A program made the translations under genes and the position numbers. From positions 1-35,050 of the forward strand of contig JACOXP010000011.1 of assembly GCA_016182295.1 (NCBI GenBank): a stretch of 35,050 bases of DNA, read 5' to 3'. This stretch comes from Candidatus Harrisonbacteria bacterium (GTDB lineage: Bacteria > Patescibacteriota > Minisyncoccia > UBA6257 > WO2-44-18). Below the pieces are notes generated by a model. That model worked only from the letters and a program-made list of their open reading frames with translations, searched no databases and was not told where the DNA came from. This document shows, in pieces, positions 5,219-13,646 of this stretch. How positions within the stretch are numbered: position 1 is the stretch's first letter; the number at the start of each line of letters is the position of its first letter.

Positions 5219-5522
5219 GGGAGTGATCGGCTTCGACAAAAGAAATTTCTGATATGTTGCAGGTCGAGCTGGTCCGGCGCTCGTTAAACTCTGGACCAAA
5301 CATTTAATTGCTAACCAAAAATTAGCTCTTGCCTACGCTTAATTGACGCGGGCCATCGGCGGTTTCATTCCTCATGAGACCATCACCGGTGTTATACTCG
5401 AGGATCGTGTTTGAACAGTTCGCTTCGTACTAGTCAAACACTAAAGCCAACGAAGCAACCTTAAACTTGTCGATGACATATTGGAAATCTTTTGGATGTG
5501 GGTTCGATTCCCACCACTTCCA
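5219..5522 (+). ncRNA. ssrA: Transfer-messenger RNA (tmRNA)
   Basis: 5' GGGAGTGATCGGCTTCGACA is the tmRNA start signature. GGGAGTG pairs with CACTTCC at 5515-5521 to form the acceptor stem, and GGGTTCGATTCCC just inside is the T arm. CCA is not encoded. A GGTCC/GGACC pairing in the 5260-5300 region fits the first pseudoknot. The resume codon is probably GCT at 5310, giving tag ANQKLALAYA and TAA at 5340-5342. The tag ends in LAYA rather than the common LAA. It works with SmpB encoded immediately upstream, and a terminator hairpin follows at 5528. Confidence 0.95.
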
Positions 5523-5527
5523 CAAAT

Positions 5528-5553
5528 AAAAATGACCCCTGGGGGTCATTTTT
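5528..5553. terminator. Bidirectional terminator between ssrA and the convergent gene
   Basis: AAAAATGACCCC pairs with GGGGTCATTTTT around a minimal loop, with A and T runs on both sides so it can act in either direction. It contains the stop codon of the minus-strand gene at 5546. Confidence 0.85.
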
Positions 5554-6178
5554 GGTTTTCGTTTTTTTCTTTTTCCTTATTTCTCTGGTCGGTAATTTTA
5601 TCGGCAAGCGTCTTGGCAAGATCACGACCGAGCTCATTGAGGGCCTTTGTCCGCTTCTCCCGACTGATCAAAACATCCAAACCGGCAGAGGCTTCCTTAG
5701 TGAAGTAGAAAAGGAGTTTATTTTTGTAATAAAGTTCAACTTTGATGTAAATAGTGAGCGTAAGGTTGGCGGAATAAGCGCCGCGCAATTTGATATGCAT
5801 CGACTCGTCTTCGAGCTCTGCGGTTTTTGATTGCTTTGCCTTGTCCCGTTCTATGTACGGCTTTGGGTGGTTTTTGCAGGTTACCAATTCCAATCCTTGT
5901 TCTGTCAGTTTTGGTTCCACTTCTTGACGGACCCGTTCAAGGTTCTTGTCGAATTTCTTCCGAAGTTTTTCCATGATTTCTTCGCTCTCGGGCAATAATT
6001 CTTTAAATTCCTTGTCTTTGTACAATTCAAAACACTCAATGCAAATTTTATTGTTGTCGGGCGGTATTTGATTCACTTCCACCAGTTGACCGCTTCGAAT
6101 CGCGAACCCGCAACACACCGTGGCGGTAAGAGCGCTGACGCAAATAACAATGATCATTGCCACGCGGAATTTCCGCAT
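5546..6178 (-). CDS. Exported or membrane-anchored protein, unknown
   Basis: 210 aa. Residues about 6-25 (VAMIIVICVSALTATVCCGF) form a hydrophobic signal/anchor after basic MRKFR. The remainder is soluble: Cys46/Cys49 (ICIECF), a charged helical stretch around 55-95 with coiled-coil character, and a beta-rich part (ANLTLTIYIKVELYYKNKLLFYF). The C-terminus is very Lys/Glu-rich. The Cys pair after the segment does not fit a lipobox. I do not recognise the family. A strong AAGGAGG site is 5 nt from the start and a TATAAT lies at about 6205-6210. The stop codon is inside the ssrA terminator hairpin. Confidence 0.75.
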   Translation of the reverse strand: MRKFRVAMIIVICVSALTATVCCGFAIRSGQLVEVNQIPPDNNKICIECFELYKDKEFKELLPESEEIMEKLRKKFDKNLERVRQEVEPKLTEQGLELVTCKNHPKPYIERDKAKQSKTAELEDESMHIKLRGAYSANLTLTIYIKVELYYKNKLLFYFTKEASAGLDVLISREKRTKALNELGRDLAKTLADKITDQRNKEKEKNENQK

Positions 6179-6236
6179 ACAACCTCCTTCAAGGAACTTT
6201 TCGAATTATAGCGCTTTTGTGGATTAGTACCTACTT

Positions 6237-6265
6237 TTGACTTGCTGAAGCCTATTTGTTATAGT
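6237..6265 (+). promoter_or_regulatory. Promoter of infC-rpmI-rplT
   Basis: TTGACT (6237-6242), 17-nt spacer, TATAGT (6260-6265). Expected start at 6272-6273, which is the proposed ATC start codon of infC. Confidence 0.7.
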
Positions 6266-6272
6266 TTCTACT

Positions 6273-6776
6273 ATCCAAAATCCCAAAATAAACAACCAAA
6301 TAACGTCTTCAGAATTGATAGTGATCGACGAAACGGGCGCGGGTCTGGGAAAAATGACCAAAGAAAAAGCTCTGACTTTAGCGAAAGAAAAAGGGCTTGA
6401 TCTTATTGAAATCGTTCCTTCCGCCAAGCCGCCAGTCGCGCGCATTATGAGTTTTGATAAGTTCCGCTATCATCAGGAAAAAAAGCTCAAAAAGCAGCGC
6501 GTCCAGCAAAAGACACAGGAAATGAAGCAGGTGCAAATCAGCGTTAAAGAAGCCAAGCACGATCTTGAAATGAAAGCCGGCCGCGTCAACAAGTTTCTTG
6601 AAGAAGGTCATCCGGTGGAAATTATGATGGTCTTGCGGGGCAGGGAAAAAGCCAACAGGGGCTTCGCTCATGAGAAATTGGATACTTTCGTCAAACTGAT
6701 CAATCCCGAACACAAGGTGATCATGCAGCCGAGATCGGGAGGACGAGGAATAATAATGCACGTCGCTAAAAAATAA
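6273..6776 (+). CDS. infC: Translation initiation factor IF-3
   Basis: 167 aa when started at ATC 6273. IF-3 binds the 30S subunit, blocks 50S joining and proofreads the start codon. The usual N-terminus (QNPKINNQITSSELIVIDET) is encoded upstream of the first common start codon (TTG 6315), and the frame is open back to 6249. The C-terminal domain shows KEAKHDLEMKAGRVNKFLEE, GHPVEIMMVLRGRE and PRSGGRGIIM. ATC 6273 fits the family's habit of using AUU/AUC/AUA starts for self-control and falls at the predicted transcription start, so the mRNA may be leaderless. First gene of an infC-rpmI-rplT operon. Confidence 0.92.
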   Translation: MQNPKINNQITSSELIVIDETGAGLGKMTKEKALTLAKEKGLDLIEIVPSAKPPVARIMSFDKFRYHQEKKLKKQRVQQKTQEMKQVQISVKEAKHDLEMKAGRVNKFLEEGHPVEIMMVLRGREKANRGFAHEKLDTFVKLINPEHKVIMQPRSGGRGIIMHVAKK

Positions 6777-6797
6777 TTAGACAAGTTCACTACAACA

Positions 6798-6980
6798 ATG
6801 GTTAAAAATAGTATTTCCAGCAGAATAAAAGTTACTAAAACGGGAAAGTTAATGCGCAGAAAAATGGGGCAGGGTCATTTTCGCGCCAAAAAAAGCGGCA
6901 CCGTCCTTAATCGCAACAGCGGGAAACTGGAACTGCACGCAAGCGATAAAAAGGTCCTCATCAAGAAATACGGACTGTAA
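6798..6980 (+). CDS. rpmI: 50S ribosomal protein L35
   Basis: 60 aa, usual L35 size, very basic, with the family pattern SRIKVTKTGKLMRRKMGQGH, FRAKKSG and LHASDKKVLIKK. A component of the large subunit. It lies 21 nt after infC and its TAA overlaps the rplT start (TAATG), so translation of the two is probably coupled. Confidence 0.95.
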   Translation: MVKNSISSRIKVTKTGKLMRRKMGQGHFRAKKSGTVLNRNSGKLELHASDKKVLIKKYGL

Positions 6981-7327
6981 TGCCAAGAGTTAAACGAGGA
7001 AAAATCGCGACTAAAAAAAGAGCTAAAATCCTTCGTTACACGAAAGGTTTTCGCTGGGGCCGCAAATCAAAAGAGCGGGCCGCCAAGGAAGCGCTTCTGC
7101 ACGCTTGGTCTCACGCTTTTCGCGGCCGCAAACAGCGCAAACGCGATTTTCGAGCGCTTTGGAACGTCAAAATCAATGCTGCCAGCCGCCTTTCCGGAAT
7201 AAAATACAGCAAACTTATTAATCTATTGAAAATGGCCAATATCAAATTGGACCGCAAAATTCTCGCGGATTTGGCTCAAAACGAACCGAAGGTTTTTGAA
7301 AAAGTAGTTGCTTCAGTTAAAAAATAG
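6980..7327 (+). CDS. rplT: 50S ribosomal protein L20
   Basis: 115 aa, full length. MPRVKRGKIATKKRAKILRY and GFRWGRKSKERAAKEALLHA are the conserved N-terminus, with WNVKINAASRLSGIKYSKLI farther on. L20 nucleates assembly of the large subunit. Last gene of the infC operon; it converges on the NUDIX gene with only 6 nt between stop codons and no visible terminator hairpin. Confidence 0.97.
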   Translation: MPRVKRGKIATKKRAKILRYTKGFRWGRKSKERAAKEALLHAWSHAFRGRKQRKRDFRALWNVKINAASRLSGIKYSKLINLLKMANIKLDRKILADLAQNEPKVFEKVVASVKK

Positions 7328-7333
7328 CCGAGC

Positions 7334-7807
7334 CTAAATTACGGGTTCTTGATGGGAAATGCCGTGCTTTCCGGAATGCGTGGAGCCCTTTTTCAGGAAA
7401 TTGTAGGCCGTATCCAGGATATGGACATTTTCTTGATATTTGGATAAAAGCTTTCTCGCTTCGGAATAAGTAAACCAGCCGTATCCCTCATGTTCGTCGG
7501 AAACCGTAATGTTGGGCTGACGGGTTTCCGCTAGAAATAAAATAACCACTTTAAAAATCTGATCCTTTCCGCGGCGAAAACTAAAGCGTTCGTAAGCCCG
7601 AAAATTTCTTAATTGTCGAAGCTCGCTCGCTTTAAGGCCGGTTTCTTCCTTGGCCTCCCTAAAAGCGCTTTGCCAGCTCCGCTCGCCTGATTCCATTTTG
7701 CCCTTGGCGAAATTCCAATAACTCCGTCCGTGATATAAGAGCAAAAATTTTATCCCTTCGCGGGTGCGGCGGAAGATGATGATCCCCGCCGAAATAATTT
7801 TACGCAC
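7334..7807 (-). CDS. NUDIX hydrolase
   Basis: 157 aa. A complete Nudix box, G-x5-E-x7-REAKEETGL, lies at about residues 36-58 (GKMESGE...REAKEETGL), giving a Mg-dependent nucleoside diphosphate hydrolase. The AGIIIFRR start and the WNFAKGKMESGE context resemble diadenosine polyphosphate hydrolases, but the substrate is not certain. The start codon is GTG (7805-7807). TATAAT at 7814-7819 is only 6 nt ahead, so the transcript may be leaderless, although AAGGGA also lies there. The last 20 residues are an unusual His/Gly/Ser-rich tail. Confidence 0.9.
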   Translation of the reverse strand: MRKIISAGIIIFRRTREGIKFLLLYHGRSYWNFAKGKMESGERSWQSAFREAKEETGLKASELRQLRNFRAYERFSFRRGKDQIFKVVILFLAETRQPNITVSDEHEGYGWFTYSEARKLLSKYQENVHILDTAYNFLKKGSTHSGKHGISHQEPVI

Positions 7808-7814
7808 TCCCTTA

Positions 7815-8417
7815 TTATAAGGGATTTCGCGATTTTTTTCTATGACGAATAAAGAACCAGACGCCGACTCCCAAAATTAAAGCTACCAGCAAAATCCATT
7901 GATAACCTCTGACAAACTCCGCTACTGCCGGCCATTGTTTGCCGAGAAAATGCCCCAAGGTGACATAACCGCCAGTCCAAATCATCGCTGAGAAAACCGC
8001 TATTGGCACAAAAACCCGATAAGGAAGGTTTAAAATACCGGCGGCGACGGAAACATAGCCGCGAAGATAGGGAGTCATTCGGCCGATAAAAATCCCCAGC
8101 TTATCGTGTTTGATTAACCTTGCCTTAATTATCTCCAGTTTTTTGTTAACAAATTCCCATTTTTTAATACGTTCCATAATAAAATGTTCGAAAAAATAGA
8201 ATACTGAGAAAAGACAGGTTGTTCCGATAACGTCCGCTAAAACGGTTACAAGAAACACTATCCAGAAATTAAGATCTCCGATTTCGGTCAACGCTCCCGC
8301 AAAAATCAAAACCAACTCGTTGGGCAGAGGGACGCCAAGTTCCTGCAAAAAAACAAGTAGAAAAATTGCTAAATAGCCGTATTCATTTACAAAACCAAGT
8401 AATCCGCCGTCTGGCAT
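7815..8417 (-). CDS. DedA family membrane protein
   Basis: 200 aa, usual length. FVNEYGYLAIFLLVFLQELGVPLPNE and LVLIFAGAL form the DedA/SNARE-associated signature, followed by FIGRMTPYLRGYVSVAAGIL and a C-terminal membrane helix ending in the basic IRHRKKSRNPL. These proteins span the inner membrane and are linked to lipid translocation and membrane potential. The gene begins 1 nt after the polX stop codon, so it is likely co-transcribed. Confidence 0.9.
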   Translation of the reverse strand: MPDGGLLGFVNEYGYLAIFLLVFLQELGVPLPNELVLIFAGALTEIGDLNFWIVFLVTVLADVIGTTCLFSVFYFFEHFIMERIKKWEFVNKKLEIIKARLIKHDKLGIFIGRMTPYLRGYVSVAAGILNLPYRVFVPIAVFSAMIWTGGYVTLGHFLGKQWPAVAEFVRGYQWILLVALILGVGVWFFIRHRKKSRNPL

Positions 8418-8418
8418 A

Positions 8419-10143
8419 TTATTTCAAAAATTTTAACATTTTTTCGATCGGCCAGGCGTTAATTATATCATTTTTTTGCGCCCAACCGCGACGCGCTTGG
8501 GCTATTCCAAATTCCAGAAATTCGAATTGGCTGGCCGAGTGCGCATCGGAATCAATAGTCATCTTAACGCCCAAATCAACGCATTTTTTTATGTACTCAT
8601 CTTTCAAATCCAGCCGATCCGGAGACGCGTCTATCTCCAAAACTGTTCCGGTTTTTTTGGCCGTTTTTATAACTTCATCCATATCAACGTCGTAAGCTTC
8701 GCGCTTGTGAATTAGACGGCCCGTCGGATGAAAAATAATATCCACGTGGGGATTCGCCATCGCCTTCTTTATTCTCTCCGTCTGATCTTTCCGGGAAAGG
8801 TTAAAAAGTGAATGGACGGATCCGCCGACAATGTCCAGTTTCTTTAAAATTTCATCCGGTAAATCCATGCCGCCGTCCTTCAAAATGTCGCATTCGGTGC
8901 TTTTCAGGATTCGGAATTTGCCGCCAAATTTTTTATTCAGCGAATCTATCTCGGCCATTTGTTTCAAAATTCTTTTTTCGTCAAGCCCGCCGGTCATAGC
9001 CAAACGTTTGGTGTGATCGGTAACGGCGATGTATTCAAGACCGCGCTCCATTGCCGCTTTGGCCATTTTCTCGATGGAATCAGCGCCATCGGTCCAGTTG
9101 GTTTGCGTCTGTAAATCGCCTTTGAGGTCTCCATAGCCGATAATTTTCGGCAGCGCTTTTTTTTTCGCCGCGGCTATTTCTCCGGTCATTTCCCTCATCT
9201 CCGGCTCCACATAGTCCAGGCCAAGCGCTTTGTAAATTTCTTCTTCGCTCTTCCCAGCAATATTCTTTTTTCCTTTATAGAGCCCGTACTCGTTTAACTT
9301 ATAGCCCTTAGAAATGGCGATCTTGCGAAGCTCGATATTGTGATCTTTAGAACCGGTAAAATAAGCCAGCGCCGATCCGTAAGATTCTTTGGACACCACT
9401 CTCACGTCAATATCCATCCCGTTTTTTAAAGTAACGGACGACCGGGTTTCCCCTTTGGCGAGCACCCTGCCGACTTCCGGCATCGAAACAAAATAATCCA
9501 TAACAACTGCCGGTTTATTAGATATTACTAAAATATCGGCATCCCCCACCGTTTCCTTCCAGCGCCGCACCGAACCGGCCACTTGAGCGGCCTCTACGCC
9601 CTTTAGTCCGCGCAGACGCTTTTCCACATCTCTGATAACTGGCAAAACGAATCCCAAAACGAACCGTCCTCCGGATTTTTTGACGAACTCCAATCCTTTT
9701 AAAATATTTTCCTCGGTTTTTTCACCGAACCCTTCGAGTTTGGCAATCTTTCCGGCTTTAGCTGATTTTTCCAAATCGGAAAGATTTTTCACGCCAAGTT
9801 TTTTGTATAAAACTTTTATCTTGCGCGGTCCCAGCCCTTCAACTCTGGTCAAGCTAGCCAGATCAACGGGGGTCTTTTTTTTGAGATCCTGGTGATATTT
9901 GCATTTTCCGGTTTTTAAAAGCTCTTCTATTTTTTCAGCGATGGAGACTCCCACGCCCGGAATATCTTCAACACTTTTCAGTCCTCCTTTTTTATAAATA
10001 TCGGCGACTTCTTCTTGGAGACCTTCTATCGTCTGGGCAACTTTTTCATACGCGCGGGGTTTAAATTGAACCCCCTGCATATCCAGATACTCGCCTATTT
10101 CGTAAAGGATTTCGGCAATCTCATCATTACTTAAGCGGCGCAT
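8419..10143 (-). CDS. polX: DNA polymerase/3'-5' exonuclease PolX
   Basis: 574 aa, normal length. N-terminal helix-hairpin-helix segments (GVGVSIAEKIEELLKTG, GLGPRKIKVLYKKLG, GFGEKTEENIL) grip DNA. The X-family polymerase core has AGSVRRWKETVGDADIL and DIDVRVV with the metal-binding Asp residues. The C-terminal PHP domain from about 340 shows VTDHTKRL, CDI, GGSVHSL, FHPTGR and DSDAH. The first PHP motif reads DLQTQT, so both His of the usual HxH are Gln; Thermus-type PolX has one such Gln, so the exonuclease may be altered. The role is gap-filling in base excision repair. The start overlaps the end of the preceding gene by 17 nt. Confidence 0.93.
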   Translation of the reverse strand: MRRLSNDEIAEILYEIGEYLDMQGVQFKPRAYEKVAQTIEGLQEEVADIYKKGGLKSVEDIPGVGVSIAEKIEELLKTGKCKYHQDLKKKTPVDLASLTRVEGLGPRKIKVLYKKLGVKNLSDLEKSAKAGKIAKLEGFGEKTEENILKGLEFVKKSGGRFVLGFVLPVIRDVEKRLRGLKGVEAAQVAGSVRRWKETVGDADILVISNKPAVVMDYFVSMPEVGRVLAKGETRSSVTLKNGMDIDVRVVSKESYGSALAYFTGSKDHNIELRKIAISKGYKLNEYGLYKGKKNIAGKSEEEIYKALGLDYVEPEMREMTGEIAAAKKKALPKIIGYGDLKGDLQTQTNWTDGADSIEKMAKAAMERGLEYIAVTDHTKRLAMTGGLDEKRILKQMAEIDSLNKKFGGKFRILKSTECDILKDGGMDLPDEILKKLDIVGGSVHSLFNLSRKDQTERIKKAMANPHVDIIFHPTGRLIHKREAYDVDMDEVIKTAKKTGTVLEIDASPDRLDLKDEYIKKCVDLGVKMTIDSDAHSASQFEFLEFGIAQARRGWAQKNDIINAWPIEKMLKFLK

Positions 10144-10783
10144 GATCTTTGATATAAATTTCCTGCGGCTGATTGGTTTTTTGCTTCGGGAAAATTATAT
10201 CGGGCACCGCGAAAATTAAAGCGGCCGCCGCGAAACAAAAGAACGCTGCTAGAAAAAACACCGCGCTGAATCCAACCCAGCTGGCAAGCGCGCCTCCGGC
10301 CAAACCGGTGATTCCCGAAGCAATGCCGACCGTGGTGCTGTTTAGAGACCAATCAAGCGATTCGTGTTTCTTATCCAAGTGACGGGAAAACATTCCGGTC
10401 CAGGAAGGCACGTATAATCCAAAAGCTATCGCGTGAACTACCTCAACGGCATAAAGCTGCCAAACTTCTTTAATTTGAGAAAAAAGCAAAGCGGTGACGC
10501 CGGCTAATACTAAACCACCGACCAAAACGTAAAAATCATCTCTTTCGCCGTCGGTCTTATCTAAAAAATTGGCTATTGGTATTTGAATAAGGGATTTGAC
10601 TATCCAATAGATTGCGGCGGAAATGCCAAGAGTTACAACTGTGGCGCCAACAACTTGATTAATAACGAAAACGGCAAAAATCGGCAAAATGAATCCCCAA
10701 CCTCCTATAAAAAGCAGATCGGAAAGTACGAAAAATTTAACAAATCTGCTGACGGTAACGTGTATGTCAATTTCGAATTTCAT
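10127..10783 (-). CDS. Half-size MFS-like membrane protein
   Basis: 218 aa with about six membrane helices, roughly half of a normal 12-helix major facilitator transporter. Segments such as GWGFILPIFAVFVINQVVGA, IANFLDKTDGERDDF (an MFS loop-like D-x-x-D/R pattern) and SLNSTTVGIASGITGLAGGA support the fold. Both ends look natural, with no frameshift visible, so it may act as a homodimer. The substrate is unknown. It lies 8 nt after the Clp-like ATPase gene and overlaps polX. Confidence 0.75.
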   Translation of the reverse strand: MKFEIDIHVTVSRFVKFFVLSDLLFIGGWGFILPIFAVFVINQVVGATVVTLGISAAIYWIVKSLIQIPIANFLDKTDGERDDFYVLVGGLVLAGVTALLFSQIKEVWQLYAVEVVHAIAFGLYVPSWTGMFSRHLDKKHESLDWSLNSTTVGIASGITGLAGGALASWVGFSAVFFLAAFFCFAAAALIFAVPDIIFPKQKTNQPQEIYIKDHAPLK

Positions 10784-10791
10784 CGTTATTT

Positions 10792-13275
10792 CTATTTTTT
10801 ATTAAATACGAATTTTCCTCCTTTTAATGATACTACCAAATTGCTGCCGCGCACCACTTCTCCTTTGAGCACTTTTTCGGCAAGAACACTTCGTAATTTG
10901 TCGGAAATCACGCCGCGAAGCGGACGGGCGCCAAAAACCGGATCATATCCCAATATTGAGATTTCTTTCACGACCTTCTCGTCGAATTCCAGGTCAACGC
11001 CCTGGCCTTCCCGCAAATTGGCCGCCAGGTCGGAAAGCTGGATTTTGGCGATTTTGGCGATATGTTCTGGCAGAAGAGAACGAAAAACAATAATTCCAGA
11101 AAACCGGTTTAAAAGCTCTGGTTTGAAATAGGTCGTCAGCTTCTTTTTAAGATCTTCGGAGATTGTTCGCATTTCTTTCCCGCTTTCAATTTCGGATTTT
11201 ACAAATTCCGAATGGGCGTTGCTGGTGGAAATGATAATGGTATTGGTAAAATCCACCGTCTTTCCCAAACTGTCGGTCATTCTACCGTCGTCAAAAACCT
11301 GCAGAAAAAGATTTAAAATATCCGGGTGCGCTTTCTCGAATTCGTCGAGTAGAATCAAGCTGTAGGGCTTTTCTTTAATCGCGTCCGTTACATTGTCCAA
11401 AAGTCGGTTTACCGTTGATTTATCCTGATATTCCGACATATCGAAACGAACCATCGCTTCGGAAGAGCCGAACTGAATTCTGGCGAGAATTTTAGAAAGT
11501 TCGGTTTTACCGACGCCGGTTGGGCCGACAAAAAGGAAACTGGCGATCGGCCCGCCTTTTCGCCCAAGACCGCTTCGATATTCTCTCAACGATCGGGCAA
11601 CTGCTTTAACCGCTTCTTCCTGATCAATCAGCCGCCGATGGATTTCGTCTTCAAGATTCAAAAGTTTCTCGGCCTCGTCTTTTCCGGCGCGATGGATCGG
11701 CACGTTAATTTTTTTCTCCGCGACCGCTATCAGATCTTCGGCATTAAGCACTTTGTCGCCCTTGCCACGAACATCGGCCAAAGTTTCCTTTAACAAATCT
11801 TCGGCGCTGGCCGGCAAAAGTTTCTGATGAAAGTATTTTTTAGCGAGCGTTACCGCTTGTTTGATAGCGGCAAAGCTGATAATCGTTTTGTATTCCTTCT
11901 CCAAAAGCAAACTGCTGTAAACCAAAAATCTGATAGCTTCCGCTTCGCTGATTTCCTCAACGCGTATTACTTCAAAAGCGCTGACAAAATCGCTATTGGT
12001 TTCTATTTGTTGCTTGAATTCCCGCGGATAAGTCGATCCAATCACGGAAAAAGCGCCGCCCTTAATCGCCGGAATGAAAGCATCGGCCGCGCTTAACCGC
12101 TGGGGGCCGGAGGTCTTTAGCAGATTATGAATATCGGGGATGTAAAGCACAATGTTGCCGGCGGAAACTATTTCGTCAATGACTTTTTTGACGCGCTCTT
12201 GGATTTCCGCTTCTGACGCTCCGGCAATCAAACTGCTGATTTCCAGTTTCACCAAACGCTTGTCAAAAAGCGGCTGGGGCACTCTGTCTTTGACAATCTC
12301 AAAAGCCAAATGGGCGACCAGCGTTGATTTCCCCGATCCCGGCTCGCCAACCAAAAGCGCGTTCGGCCGGCCCGGCCTCGAAAGAACATCGACTAAACGA
12401 TCGTATTCGTTCGCGTGGCCGATTAGAAACCCGACTATTTCCAAACGAGCGAGATCGGTAATATCTTCGGCGAAACGGTCCAGAAACGGCGTCGGGCGAG
12501 CCGTCCAGGAACGGTTCATCACCCGATGGCGCAATTTATACGGCCGTCCAACCAGTCCCACCAAACTCGCCGGCATTTTTTTCAATTTCCAGAAAAGTGA
12601 GCGGTAGCGGCTGAAAATTAGCGCATGCTCGAGGTCTTCATCGTCTATTTCCAAGAGATCAAAAATTCGGGAAATTTTTTCTCCCCCCACGACGCTCAAC
12701 GCGGAAAACAAATCTTTTGGCTCGATTTGATTGCTTCCGAATTTATAAGATTTTAAAAACGCGGTTTTAATTAAATCTTCCGCTTGTTTCAGAATATCGG
12801 CGCGGGAAGCTTTTTGGCTTTCGCCGCCCTTCAAAGCATTGTCAATTTGATCAATCAATTCTTCCGGCTTGGCGTCCATTCTTAAAAGACCCTCTCGAAT
12901 ATCTTTTCGTCCGGCGAGACGACGCGCCGCGTAAAGGAAAAATTTTTCTCCGTCCAGCATTGCCCTGTCAAACGCCCATTCCACTACTCCGAAACTTGAC
13001 GGGGGAAGATAATAAGCGGCATTAATCGCGCCTTTCGGCAAATTCGCCAAAGAACGTTCCGCGCGGCCCCAATGAAAAAACCGATCGATTAAAAAAATAA
13101 TTATTAGAATTCCGGCGGCGCGAAGCAGGGACAAATCGCTCAAAACACTAATGATTGATCCGACTATGAACACGCCGTAAACGGAAAAGGAAACCAGACG
13201 GACCACAAAACGTCCCGCGATGGTCATCTTCAGCCGCGGTTCTTTAAAATAAATTTCTTGTTTTAACGCGTTCAT
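10792..13275 (-). CDS. Membrane-anchored Clp-like double AAA+ ATPase
   Basis: 827 aa from ATG 13275, chosen over the upstream in-frame start at 13323 because it forms an ATGA overlap with the preceding gene. One or two hydrophobic helices near residues 25-65 anchor it. A Clp-N-like region follows, then AAA1 with GEPGSGKST and AAA2 with GPTGVGKTE, LILLDEFEKAHPD, the Arg finger context FKPELLNRFSG and sensor GARPLRG. AAA1 Walker B reads YIPDIH instead of the canonical IDEIH, so this ring may bind but not hydrolyse ATP. I see no LGF/IGF-type ClpP loop. An unfoldase or disaggregase at the membrane is the likely role, with the small membrane protein at 13272 as probable partner. Confidence 0.85.
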   Translation of the reverse strand: MNALKQEIYFKEPRLKMTIAGRFVVRLVSFSVYGVFIVGSIISVLSDLSLLRAAGILIIIFLIDRFFHWGRAERSLANLPKGAINAAYYLPPSSFGVVEWAFDRAMLDGEKFFLYAARRLAGRKDIREGLLRMDAKPEELIDQIDNALKGGESQKASRADILKQAEDLIKTAFLKSYKFGSNQIEPKDLFSALSVVGGEKISRIFDLLEIDDEDLEHALIFSRYRSLFWKLKKMPASLVGLVGRPYKLRHRVMNRSWTARPTPFLDRFAEDITDLARLEIVGFLIGHANEYDRLVDVLSRPGRPNALLVGEPGSGKSTLVAHLAFEIVKDRVPQPLFDKRLVKLEISSLIAGASEAEIQERVKKVIDEIVSAGNIVLYIPDIHNLLKTSGPQRLSAADAFIPAIKGGAFSVIGSTYPREFKQQIETNSDFVSAFEVIRVEEISEAEAIRFLVYSSLLLEKEYKTIISFAAIKQAVTLAKKYFHQKLLPASAEDLLKETLADVRGKGDKVLNAEDLIAVAEKKINVPIHRAGKDEAEKLLNLEDEIHRRLIDQEEAVKAVARSLREYRSGLGRKGGPIASFLFVGPTGVGKTELSKILARIQFGSSEAMVRFDMSEYQDKSTVNRLLDNVTDAIKEKPYSLILLDEFEKAHPDILNLFLQVFDDGRMTDSLGKTVDFTNTIIISTSNAHSEFVKSEIESGKEMRTISEDLKKKLTTYFKPELLNRFSGIIVFRSLLPEHIAKIAKIQLSDLAANLREGQGVDLEFDEKVVKEISILGYDPVFGARPLRGVISDKLRSVLAEKVLKGEVVRGSNLVVSLKGGKFVFNKK

Positions 13276-13619
13276 GATTGTCTTCCGAAAATTACAATTA
13301 AATAAATTGGAGCCGCGGCCCAAGCAAGATAAATCGCGGCGCCTGTTAAAACTATAAAAAGATAAATAGCGCCGCCTATCAAAATTCGGCCGGTCCGGAA
13401 AATAAATCCCAGTAAATAGCCAAGAAAATTGTAATCCTGATAAAGCGGTTTAAAGAGATTGCGAAGCGTTATTTTTAAAGCGAAGGATCGGTCAAGCCGC
13501 TCCAAAGCAGTGAGGGTTTTGTGGACAACCGCGAAAAAACCATCAACATACCAGTGCCGAATAAATTCGAAAACGCGATAAAAAAATCTGATTATAAGGT
13601 AAAATGCGGAAAACGACAT
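13272..13619 (-). CDS. Small membrane protein paired with the Clp-like ATPase
   Basis: 115 aa. A partly amphipathic N-terminal half (FYLIIRFFYRVFEFIRHWYV, LERLDRSFALKITLRNLFKP, LYQDYNFLGYLLGF) is followed by two hydrophobic helices (ILIGGAIYLFIVLTGAAIYL, AWAAAPIYLIVIFG). I do not know a named family. Its TGA overlaps the ATG of the ATPase gene (ATGA), which implies coupled translation and a shared complex at the membrane. No signal cleavage site is apparent. Confidence 0.75.
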   Translation of the reverse strand: MSFSAFYLIIRFFYRVFEFIRHWYVDGFFAVVHKTLTALERLDRSFALKITLRNLFKPLYQDYNFLGYLLGFIFRTGRILIGGAIYLFIVLTGAAIYLAWAAAPIYLIVIFGRQS

Positions 13620-13646
13620 TACTTATTATATTAAGGGAAAGACGGC

